DNA of 64,000 nt from an uncultured Lachnospiraceae bacterium (GTDB lineage: Bacteria > Bacillota > Clostridia > Lachnospirales > Lachnospiraceae): the NCBI GenBank assembly GCA_947167135.1, contig CAMVGV010000003.1, positions 20,337 to 84,336 of the forward strand. Reading direction: 5' to 3'. The notes beneath the pieces are model-generated. The model ran no database searches, was not told the DNA's origin, and saw only the letters and a program-made list of their open reading frames with translations. Positions 35,214-42,025 of the stretch are shown here, in pieces; position 1 is the first letter of the stretch; every line of letters begins with the position of its first letter. Both the position numbers and the translations under genes were made by a program.

Positions 35214-35703
35214 CGGATTTCTGGAAGAGGGGCATAATGATCAGAATAAGTATAAAACCGACTATCATAGCGGGAATAAGAGAGCCGATGAACATCTTCG
35301 GAAGAGGAGGCAGATTTTCAACAGCCTCCCGGGGAAGCATTATCCTTACGACCGACACCATGGCAAGGGTAAGAACCGGCGTATAGATAAGATCCGAAAT
35401 AAGAGCGGATACGCACCTGGACACGATGGTTCCGCTGCCAAGCTTTTCTGTGACCGCCGAATTGATAAGACCCATTGGAACCGCGACACCTATTATTAGG
35501 CTTAAGGTAGTGCTCAGGGCAAAGGTTACAAGAAAGAGTACGAGGTCAAAGTGCCCTGAAAGGATATTTTCTACAAGGGACAGAAAGAAGCTCATGGTGA
35601 TCCCCATATATACACTCATCTGAAGTCCCGCTTTTTTAATCAGTTTTTTTCTTTCGTCCATACTCTGTTTATCTTTCCTGTTTTCGTTCTCTATACGCTT
35701 CAC
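35158..35703 (-). CDS. Polytopic membrane protein of unknown function
   Basis: About 181 residues if read from the GTG at 35703, or 167 from ATG 35661; neither has a convincing ribosome site. Four hydrophobic segments are visible: MSVYMGITMSFFLSLVENIL, LVLFLVTFALSTTLSLIIGV, LISDLIYTPVLTLAMVSVV and GSLIPAMIVGFILILIIMP. The N-terminus is charged. A TACAAT hexamer lies about 24 nt upstream of the GTG. The gene overlaps the end of the CNNM gene tail to tail. I do not recognise the family. Confidence 0.7.
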   Translation of the reverse strand: MKRIENENRKDKQSMDERKKLIKKAGLQMSVYMGITMSFFLSLVENILSGHFDLVLFLVTFALSTTLSLIIGVAVPMGLINSAVTEKLGSGTIVSRCVSALISDLIYTPVLTLAMVSVVRIMLPREAVENLPPLPKMFIGSLIPAMIVGFILILIIMPLFQKSVTAKLDLDHPPVPREKAE

Positions 35704-35756
35704 CGGATTGATGAGCAGCTTATTTTTATTGTATCACGTCAGGGCATCAAGTCAAC

Positions 35757-35793
35757 GGGGAGTCAAGAGGGGAGTCAAAGAGAACCGTCCCCA
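35757..35793. repeat. Dispersed GGGAGTCAA...GAACCGTCCCC repeat, copy 2
   Basis: It contains GGGAGTCAAAGAGAACCGTC, the inverted counterpart of the copy at 11579-11605, preceded by a second GGGAGTCAA. It lies directly upstream of the parA promoter. Confidence 0.5.
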
Positions 35794-35806
35794 CCTCGAC
35801 TTCCAT

Positions 35807-35835
35807 TTGCGAATGAGGCGGCTTTATTATACAAT
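35807..35835 (+). promoter_or_regulatory. parA promoter, apparently leaderless
   Basis: TTGCGA (35807-35812), 17-nt spacer, TACAAT (35830-35835), then seven bases (gataagc) to the ATG at 35843. No Shine-Dalgarno. Confidence 0.65.
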
Positions 35836-35842
35836 GATAAGC

Positions 35843-36628
35843 ATGAAGACCCGTATAATTAGTTTTGCAAATAACAAGGGCGGTTCGGGAAAGACTACCA
35901 CCTGCTCTAATGTAGGTTACTGTCTGGCGGAAAGAGGGAAAAGGGTTCTTTTAATCGACTGTGATATGCAGATGAATCTGTCTCTTTCTTTTCTTGATGA
36001 ACAGAGAGTTATGGAGTATGATTCCGGGGAGAACAATGTCTTTAACCTGATCTCCGGGAAGAAAAGCATAGAGGAACTGGCGGTACCAACCTTCAATGAG
36101 GGACTCGATATGGTGCCTGCATCCATCCGTTTAAGCGAGATCGAGGAAGTCCTCTATGAAATGGGCGGAAGAGAGGATTTATTTAAGGAGTGCTTAAGTA
36201 AGCTTGACGCAAAGAAAAGCTATGACTATATTCTCCTCGATGTGCCGCCTACTCTGGGACTCTGGGTCAGGAACATACTGAAGGTCACGGATCATGTGGT
36301 GATCCCCGTGGAGGCTTCGCCCTGGGGGCTTTTCGGACTTGCCAATATGGTCTCATATATCGGGAAGGTCCGGGGAAAGGAAAAGCACCCGGAGATTCTC
36401 GGCATAGTACTTACAAAGGTAAATGTGAGGAAGAATTATTTCAGGGACACGCAGGAGTTCCTTAAGGATATGAAGGATATCCATATTTTTGACACTGTAA
36501 TAAGGGTTGACAGTACCATTGAATGGGCGCAGGATAATTCCAGACCGGTTACAGCCTACAGAAAAAGCGCAAGGAGCGCAATGGAATACGAGGAGCTTAC
36601 GGATGATATCCTGAAGCTTTTGGAATAA
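35843..36628 (+). CDS. Orphan ParA/Soj-type ATPase
   Basis: A 261-residue P-loop ATPase of the ParA/MinD superfamily. Walker A with the signature deviant lysine: NNKGGSGKTTTCSNVG at about 9-24. Then LLIDCDMQMNLSLSF, the Walker B-like strand YILLDVPPTLGLW, and VIPVEASPWGLFGLANM. The start is set by the promoter 7 nt upstream; the frame is open further back to 35708 without a ribosome site. No ParB or parS-like partner lies next to it, so it may position a cellular structure rather than a chromosome or plasmid. Confidence 0.88.
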   Translation: MKTRIISFANNKGGSGKTTTCSNVGYCLAERGKRVLLIDCDMQMNLSLSFLDEQRVMEYDSGENNVFNLISGKKSIEELAVPTFNEGLDMVPASIRLSEIEEVLYEMGGREDLFKECLSKLDAKKSYDYILLDVPPTLGLWVRNILKVTDHVVIPVEASPWGLFGLANMVSYIGKVRGKEKHPEILGIVLTKVNVRKNYFRDTQEFLKDMKDIHIFDTVIRVDSTIEWAQDNSRPVTAYRKSARSAMEYEELTDDILKLLE

Positions 36629-36636
36629 AGTATGAC

Positions 36637-36671
36637 TTCCTGCGGACGAAATCGGTAATTATCCGCAGGAA
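36637..36671. terminator. Hairpin after parA, possible terminator
   Basis: TTCCTGCGGA (36637-36646) pairs perfectly with TCCGCAGGAA (36662-36671) across a 15-nt loop. A second small hairpin TCCGGC-TTC-GCCGGA follows at once. There is no T-run, so this may be a weak or factor-dependent terminator. Confidence 0.45.
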
Positions 36672-36722
36672 TCCGGCTTCGCCGGACACGCCGACCGGCA
36701 AGCCGCTCGGCTGGTCAGGTAC

Positions 36723-36754
36723 GATTATTGATTTTCTGATGAAAATCAATAATC
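36723..36754. other. Perfect 14-bp stem-loop
   Basis: GATTATTGATTTTC (36723-36736), loop TGAT, then the exact complement (36741-36754). It is AT-rich and has no trailing T-run, so a terminator is not obvious. It could be an operator or an RNA stability element for the small gene that starts about 100 nt downstream. Confidence 0.6.
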
Positions 36755-36856
36755 TATTCATTATTCGTACATATTCAGAACAGCCGCTTGCGGAAGCACA
36801 GGTGACGTATGAAAGCCAAATCATAAATTATACTGATAAGGAAAGGAGAAAGAAAT

Positions 36857-37066
36857 ATGGCAGTAGGAAAGAGCAGCGTTAAAAGAGCGATCGAGAGCAG
36901 CGCTACGGAAGGAAATGAAAAGGCTAAGGAAACAGCGGTAAAGAAAACCGTGACAAAGTCTGTGATCACCGGAACGGATGAGCAGGTGTTTGCAACGGTT
37001 TCCCAGGACGAGGGCATCAACGCCCACTACGGACTAAATACCCCATTACCGACATTTCTGCTTTGA
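36857..37066 (+). CDS. Small protein of unknown function (69 aa)
   Basis: A short ORF with a strong ribosome site, GAAAGGAGAAAG, about 6 nt before the ATG and a terminator-like hairpin 45 nt after the stop. It begins MAVGKSSVKRAIESSATEGN and is Lys, Ala and Thr rich, then ends INAHYGLNTPLPTFLL. No membrane helix or Cys motif. I do not recognise the family. Translation is likely given the ribosome site and flanking signals. Confidence 0.65.
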   Translation: MAVGKSSVKRAIESSATEGNEKAKETAVKKTVTKSVITGTDEQVFATVSQDEGINAHYGLNTPLPTFLL

Positions 37067-37111
37067 TGTTTTCCAAGTAGCAGCTTAAAGTTATTTCCTG
37101 ATCTGAAAATT

Positions 37112-37161
37112 CTCCTCTTTGGGTACCGCTTGTCACTTCCGGTCCCGGGGGGAGTTTTTTT
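37112..37161 (+). terminator. Rho-independent terminator
   Basis: An imperfect GC-rich stem (CTCC...GGGTACCG with CGGTCCC...GGGGGAG) followed by seven Ts at 37155-37161. It closes the transcript of the 69-residue ORF. Confidence 0.65.
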
Positions 37162-37217
37162 ATATCGCAGGAGAGGCGAGATGAAGATGTCAGCAGAGTT
37201 GACCGCCGGACATGAGT

Positions 37218-37392
37218 GGATCACCGGGCGGTATGTGCATGTCAGATTGATAGCGAACGACTGCAGTTTTGTGCCGAAATGTGGCGGCGCGACGCGAAAA
37301 CGCTTATTTTTCGCGGGAGCGCCGTCCAGATATTTCGGTACAAAACAAAGGTAGTGAGCGTAATCTGACATGCACATACCGCCCGGTGATCC
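37218..37392. repeat. Large palindromic element with perfect 31-bp arms
   Basis: Positions 37218-37248 (starting GGATCACCGGGCGGTATGTG) are the exact reverse complement of 37362-37392. Symmetry continues inward as imperfect stems (GTTTTGTGCCGAAAT with ATTTCGGTACAAAAC, then GGCGGCGC with GCGCCGTCC) up to an apex CGCGAAAA...TTTTCGCG. It also continues weakly outward. The whole of about 175 nt could fold as one long hairpin or cruciform. Short ORFs exist on both strands only because of the symmetry. With the terminator and promoter around it, it accounts for the 513-bp gap 37067-37579. Confidence 0.85.
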
Positions 37393-37441
37393 ATTGAATC
37401 CGTACACATCCAGAAAAACCACACAAATTCACAGAAATATC

Positions 37442-37470
37442 TTGACAACCCACAAAACCCAAACTATAAT
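37442..37470 (+). promoter_or_regulatory. Perfect-consensus promoter for the glycyl-radical enzyme operon
   Basis: TTGACA (37442-37447), 17-nt spacer, TATAAT (37465-37470), all consensus. Transcription from about 37477 gives a leader of about 100 nt with a hairpin at 37519-37549. Such a strong core promoter usually needs a repressor; a DeoR-type regulator is encoded at 49523. Confidence 0.9.
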
Positions 37471-37518
37471 CCAAAATAAGTCAAACTCGTTAATGGATAT
37501 ACCAGCTTATCTAAGGAG

Positions 37519-37549
37519 CTGTTCATAAATAACTTTACAGTATGAACAG
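37519..37549. other. Leader hairpin shared with dapA
   Basis: CTGTTCATA (37519-37527) pairs with TATGAACAG (37541-37549). The stretch 37512-37532 is an exact inverted copy of 22804-22824 upstream of dapA. Confidence 0.6.
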
Positions 37550-37579
37550 ATTCTTAGCACATAAAGGACGGACAGGATT

Positions 37580-40111
37580 ATGGAAAGATTCAATACCGTA
37601 CGTACAAAAAAATCTCCGCGGATAGACGGGCTTATTAAGGATCTGTACGCGAAAATGCCTGAAGTGGAGGCGGCGAGGGCGATCCTTATAACGGAGAGCT
37701 ATAAGGAAACGGAAAACGAGCCAATGGTAATGAGAAGAGCCCATGCCTTTGAGCACATACTGGATAATATCCCGATCGTGATAAGGGATAATGAGCTTAT
37801 CGTGGGCTCCACAACCCTTGCACCGAGGGGATGCCAGACCTATCCGGAGTTTTCCTATGCCTGGCTTGAGCCGGAGTTTGAGACTCTGGACAAGAGAGAG
37901 GCGGATCCCTTTTATATTTCCGATGAGACGAAGGAAGCTTTGAGGAAGGTCCATCCCTACTGGAAGGGAAAGACCTCAAGCGAGCTTGCGGAATACTTTA
38001 TGACGGATGAAACAAAGACGGCTATACGGCACAATGTCTTCACAACGGGAAACTACTACTATAACGGTGTCGGTCATATTACCGTTAAGTACTGGGAGAT
38101 AATTGAAAAGGGATTTGAAGGAAAGATAAGGGAGATAGAAGAGGAGCTTTCGAATTGCAGGATAACCGACGGGAATTACTGTGAAAAGCACTATCTCCTT
38201 GAAGCTATGATAATAAGCTGCCGTGCCGTTATACGTTATGCGGAGAGATATGCGGCCCTTGCGGATAAAATGGCAGAAGGCGAAAGGGATCCGAAGAGAA
38301 AAGAGGAACTCCGCCTTATCGCAGCCAACTGCAGGAATGTTCCCCGTAAGGGCGCCGGAAGCTTTTATGAGGCCTGCCAGACCTTCTGGTTTTTGCAGCA
38401 GCTTATCCAGCTGGAATCATCCGGACATTCCATCTCCCCGGGAAGATTCGACCAGTATATGTATCCCTATTACAAAAAGGATATCGAGAGCGGAAGGATA
38501 ACCAGGGATCAGGCACAGGAATATCTTGACTGTGTATGGGTTAAGTTCAATGACCTTAATAAGTGCCGGGACGAGGCATCGGCAAAGGGCTTTGCGGGCT
38601 ACTCCCTGTTCCAGAACCTGACTGTCGGAGGAATGGGAGTTGACGGAAAGGACGCCACGAACGACCTGACCTTAATGTGCATATGGGCGGAGGATGATGT
38701 GCATCTGCCCGCGCCTTCATTGTCTTTAAGGGTATGGAACCTTACCCCCGCGAAGGTTATGAGGGAGGCTGCAGCCCTCACCCGTACAGGGATGGGCATG
38801 CCTGCATACTATAATGACGAGGTCATAATCCCGTCGATGATGGCAAGAGGTATAAGTGAAGAGGATGCAAGAGACTATGATGTCATAGGCTGCGTGGAGC
38901 CGCAGAAGGGCGGGAAGACCATGGGCTGGCATGATGCTGCCTTCTTTAATATGTGCAGACCTCTGGAATTTGTTTTTTCAAACGGATATGAGAACGGGGA
39001 AAGGGTAAGCATTCAGACCGGAGAGCTGTCTGAACTCAAGACCTTTGAAGATTTCTGGAATGCCTACAAGAAGCAGATGGAGTATCAGATCGAGCTTCTT
39101 GTCAATTCCGATAATTCCATAGACAGGGCACACGCGGAGAGAGTTCCCCTTCCCTGGCTTTCCTGTATGGTGGATGACTGCATTAAAAGAGGCCTTACCA
39201 CTGAGCAGGGCGGTGCAGTCTACAATTTCACAGGTCCGCAGTGCTTCGGCATAGCGAATGCGGCCGATTCCCTCTATGCCGTGAGGGAGCTTGTGTACAA
39301 CAGGCATTACATCACCCTTGAGGAGTACAGACGCGCAATGATGCTGAATTTCGGAAAGGGTCTGGACAGTGTGTCTGCTGCGAATATCGCCTCTGCCGTA
39401 GCGAGAAAGCTTACGGAAGAGGGAAGAGAGCTTGATGAAAATGACATTGCCCTGATAATCGCCAATGTGCAGAACTCCGTAAGCGATGAGGACAGAAAGA
39501 GATTTGACGATCTTCTGAAGGAGATAGATGCACTGCCGAAGTACGGAAATGACATAGAAGAAGTGGACTTCTTTGCGAGAGAAACCGCATATCTCTACAC
39601 GAAGCCCTTAAACAGATATAAGAATCCCAGAGGAGGCGTGTACCAGGCGGGTATCTATCCTGTGTCTGCAAATGTTCCCTTAGGTGAACAGACCGGAGCC
39701 ACGCCGGACGGAAGACTTGCTCATACTCCTGTTGCGGACGGAATAGGACCGATGGCCGGAAGGGATACCAACGGCCCTACAGCCACAGCCAATTCCGTTG
39801 CCCGTATAGACCACGGCATAGCATCCAACGGAACGCTTCTGAACCAGAAATTCCATCCCTCTGCCCTTCAGGGGGAGAAGGGGCTTTCGGATTTCGGAAA
39901 TCTCATAAGGACCTATTTTGACAATAAGGGCATGCATATGCAGTTTAACGTTATCGACCGTGAAACTCTTCTTGATGCACAGAAAAACCCGGATAAATAC
40001 AGGGCTCTGGTTGTGAGGGTTGCAGGGTATTCCGCCCTGTTTACCACGCTGTCGAAGAATCTGCAGGACGATATCATCAGGCGTACAGAGCAGACAGCCT
40101 TGCTGGAGTAA
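37580..40111 (+). CDS. Glycyl-radical 1,2-propanediol (diol) dehydratase
   Basis: B12-independent radical enzyme that dehydrates 1,2-propanediol to propanal inside a microcompartment. 843 residues. The active-site cysteine and base are in IGCVEPQKGGKTMGWHD (about residues 437-453). The glycyl-radical loop VVRVAGYSALFT is near the C-terminus (about 812-823). The N-terminus (ARAILITESYKETE, NIPIVIRDNELIVGS) and FNFTG-like core match the glycerol/propanediol dehydratase branch rather than pyruvate formate lyase or choline lyase. Glycerol as substrate cannot be excluded from sequence. Context with aldolase, rhamnulokinase and BMC genes favours propanediol. Confidence 0.92.
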   Translation: MERFNTVRTKKSPRIDGLIKDLYAKMPEVEAARAILITESYKETENEPMVMRRAHAFEHILDNIPIVIRDNELIVGSTTLAPRGCQTYPEFSYAWLEPEFETLDKREADPFYISDETKEALRKVHPYWKGKTSSELAEYFMTDETKTAIRHNVFTTGNYYYNGVGHITVKYWEIIEKGFEGKIREIEEELSNCRITDGNYCEKHYLLEAMIISCRAVIRYAERYAALADKMAEGERDPKRKEELRLIAANCRNVPRKGAGSFYEACQTFWFLQQLIQLESSGHSISPGRFDQYMYPYYKKDIESGRITRDQAQEYLDCVWVKFNDLNKCRDEASAKGFAGYSLFQNLTVGGMGVDGKDATNDLTLMCIWAEDDVHLPAPSLSLRVWNLTPAKVMREAAALTRTGMGMPAYYNDEVIIPSMMARGISEEDARDYDVIGCVEPQKGGKTMGWHDAAFFNMCRPLEFVFSNGYENGERVSIQTGELSELKTFEDFWNAYKKQMEYQIELLVNSDNSIDRAHAERVPLPWLSCMVDDCIKRGLTTEQGGAVYNFTGPQCFGIANAADSLYAVRELVYNRHYITLEEYRRAMMLNFGKGLDSVSAANIASAVARKLTEEGRELDENDIALIIANVQNSVSDEDRKRFDDLLKEIDALPKYGNDIEEVDFFARETAYLYTKPLNRYKNPRGGVYQAGIYPVSANVPLGEQTGATPDGRLAHTPVADGIGPMAGRDTNGPTATANSVARIDHGIASNGTLLNQKFHPSALQGEKGLSDFGNLIRTYFDNKGMHMQFNVIDRETLLDAQKNPDKYRALVVRVAGYSALFTTLSKNLQDDIIRRTEQTALLE

Positions 40112-40206
40112 GTTCGTCAGATACCGATAGAACGGATGCAATGCTGTTAAGTCAGTGTTTTTTTGAGAGAAGTCGCGATTGGAACAGAGACTGAGAGATA
40201 AGTTAT

Positions 40207-41007
40207 ATGGAAATGATGGATTATCTTGATACAAAGGGAAGGATATTTGATATACAGAGATATTCCGTACATGACGGGCGCGGCATAAGAACCATAGTGT
40301 TCCTTAAGGGCTGCATATTCCGCTGCCGCTGGTGCTGCAACCCGGAGTCCCAGTCCTATGAGACGGAGGAGATGAAAACTCCCGACGGGAAGATAAAGAC
40401 TGTCGGAAAGGATGTGACAGTACGGGAGGTAATGGAGACCGTTGATAAGGACAGAAGATACTACTACCGGAGCGGAGGGGGATTAACCCTTTCCGGAGGG
40501 GAAAGCCTTCTGCAGCCTGAGTTTGCAAGGGATCTTTTCCGGGCAGCAAAGGACCGGGGTTATTCCACGGCTCTTGAAAGCATGGCAAATGTTGATTACG
40601 GCAGGATCGAGATGGTCCTCCCCTTTCTGGATCAGTATCTTATGGATATAAAGCATATGGACGGGAGGAAGCATAAGGAATTTACGGGGAGTGAAAACGG
40701 CCTGGCTCTGGAAAACGCGAAGAAGGTCGCGGCGGACGGCCGTACAGAGCTTATCATAAGGACTCCGGTTATCCCGGGTTTTAATGATGAACCACGGGAA
40801 ATAGAGGCTATAGCACGTTTTGCGTCATCACTTCCGGGAGTGAGGCTTATGCACATACTTCCCTATCACAGGCTGGGATATGACAAATACGTGGGTCTCG
40901 GGCGTGAATACGCCATGGGTGATGTTCTTCCTCCAAATCAACAAAAAATGACAGAATTAAAAAATGTTGTTGAGAAATGTGGCATTGAATGTATCATAGG
41001 TGGATGA
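40207..41007 (+). CDS. Glycyl-radical-enzyme activating enzyme (radical SAM)
   Basis: Installs the glycyl radical on the dehydratase encoded 95 nt upstream. 266 residues. The radical-SAM cluster motif is KGCIFRCRWCCNPES (CX3CX2C, about residues 38-46), followed by GGGLTLSGGES and the DIKHMD strand. It is compact: the extra ferredoxin-like Cys cluster inserted after the SAM motif in many activases is absent here. The ribosome site is poor, and ATGs at 40213 or 40216 are alternative starts. The last 40 nt overlap a candidate operator repeat for the next promoter. Confidence 0.92.
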   Translation: MEMMDYLDTKGRIFDIQRYSVHDGRGIRTIVFLKGCIFRCRWCCNPESQSYETEEMKTPDGKIKTVGKDVTVREVMETVDKDRRYYYRSGGGLTLSGGESLLQPEFARDLFRAAKDRGYSTALESMANVDYGRIEMVLPFLDQYLMDIKHMDGRKHKEFTGSENGLALENAKKVAADGRTELIIRTPVIPGFNDEPREIEAIARFASSLPGVRLMHILPYHRLGYDKYVGLGREYAMGDVLPPNQQKMTELKNVVEKCGIECIIGG

Positions 41008-41045
41008 TTTTTTAAAAACAACATAAATAATGTTGACAAATGTGG
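40968..41045. promoter_or_regulatory. Candidate operator: TGTTGASAAATGTGG direct repeats
   Basis: TGTTGAGAAATGTGG (40968-40982) and TGTTGACAAATGTGG (41031-41045) match at 14 of 15 positions, 63 bp apart. The second covers the -35 box of the promoter at 41033. An inverted CAACAAA half-site cluster follows at about 41070-41090. This arrangement suits a DeoR-type repressor acting by looping; that is inference. Confidence 0.45.
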
Positions 41046-41061
41046 TTTTGCTGTCTATAAT
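41033..41061 (+). promoter_or_regulatory. Perfect-consensus internal promoter before the aldolase
   Basis: TTGACA (41033-41038), 17-nt spacer, TATAAT (41056-41061). It would start a second transcript for the encapsulated enzymes, with a leader of about 100 nt carrying AAGGAGG. Confidence 0.9.
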
Positions 41062-41169
41062 CGGTCATAAAGCAACAAATATCAACAAACATGGCCATAA
41101 AAGACAGATAAACAGGCAGCAGACGGCATAATGATTTTGCATACTTGGATCTTAAGGAGGTTAGAAATT

Positions 41170-41982
41170 ATGCAGAACGAGTACGAGATCAAGAAACAGA
41201 TCCTGGACATAGGAAAGAGGATCTACAACAGGGGGATGGTCGCAGCAAACGACGGTAATATTTCCGTTAAGTTAAACGACCATGAATTTCTCTGCACACC
41301 TACGGGCGTTTCCAAGGGCTTTATGACTCCGGAAATGATCTGTAAGGTAAATGAGAAGGGAGAGGTTATTCAGGCAACCGCTCCTTACCGTCCTTCATCG
41401 GAAATAAAGATGCATATGAGGGTTTATGAGAAGAGACCTGATGTGGGAGCCGTGGTACACGCTCATCCCACCTTTGCAACAAGCTTTGCGATCGCAGGAA
41501 TCCCTCTTACCCAGCCCATTATGCCGGAGGCCGTTATCTCTCTCGGATGCGTTCCCATTGCAAAGTACGGTACACCTTCCACAAACGAGATACCCGATGC
41601 GGTTGAGGAATATCTTCCCTACTTTGACGCGGTTCTTCTTGAGAGCCACGGAGCTCTTTCTTATTCGGTGGATCTCACCCAGGCATATTACAAGATGGAG
41701 TCGCTGGAATTCTATGCAGAGCTCCTCTACAAGTCAAGAATGCTCGGCGGTCCCAAGGAATTCGACCAGAAGACTGTGGAAAAGCTCTATGAGATCAGGA
41801 GAAAGATGGGACTTCCCGGAAAGCATCCCGCAAATCTCTGCCAGAACAAGGGAGGCAGCAACTGCCATAACTGCGGAAACGGCTGCGGCAGTGTTTCCAC
41901 GGGAGGAAGCAGCGAAGCAAATACGGATCCCGCTCTTATCGCAGAGATAACCAGAAAAGTTATGGAACAGCTTAACAAATAA
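41170..41982 (+). CDS. Class II aldolase (rhamnulose/fuculose-1-phosphate type) with C-terminal encapsulation peptide
   Basis: Zinc aldolase splitting a deoxy-ketose-1-phosphate into DHAP and lactaldehyde. 270 residues from the ATG behind AAGGAGG. Catalytic Glu in PSSEIKMHMRV, zinc ligands in HAHPTF and in LLESHGALS. After the enzyme core comes a linker with four cysteines (CX7CX2CX3C, within LCQNKGGSNCHNCGNGCG), a Gly/Ser spacer, and an amphipathic helix DPALIAEITRKVMEQLNK. That helix is a typical BMC encapsulation peptide. Adjacent rhamnulokinase points to rhamnulose-1-P, but class II aldolases in such loci can serve fucose as well. Confidence 0.9.
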   Translation: MQNEYEIKKQILDIGKRIYNRGMVAANDGNISVKLNDHEFLCTPTGVSKGFMTPEMICKVNEKGEVIQATAPYRPSSEIKMHMRVYEKRPDVGAVVHAHPTFATSFAIAGIPLTQPIMPEAVISLGCVPIAKYGTPSTNEIPDAVEEYLPYFDAVLLESHGALSYSVDLTQAYYKMESLEFYAELLYKSRMLGGPKEFDQKTVEKLYEIRRKMGLPGKHPANLCQNKGGSNCHNCGNGCGSVSTGGSSEANTDPALIAEITRKVMEQLNK

Positions 41983-42025
41983 AAAATTCATACTTTAAGA
42001 GGAAAAGCTGTAGAAAGGAAGCATG

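Noticed and set aside
37130..37422. Small ORFs on both strands within the palindrome, one with an AGGAG upstream (ATG at about 37181)
   Set aside because: The ORFs mirror each other because the DNA is palindromic; no independent coding evidence. The ribosome-site match is noted but could be chance.
40135..40160. Possible degenerate end of the 49060 MITE (CAATGCTGTTAAGTCAGTG)
   Set aside because: Similarity to the terminal repeat is partial and no partner end or target duplication was found nearby.
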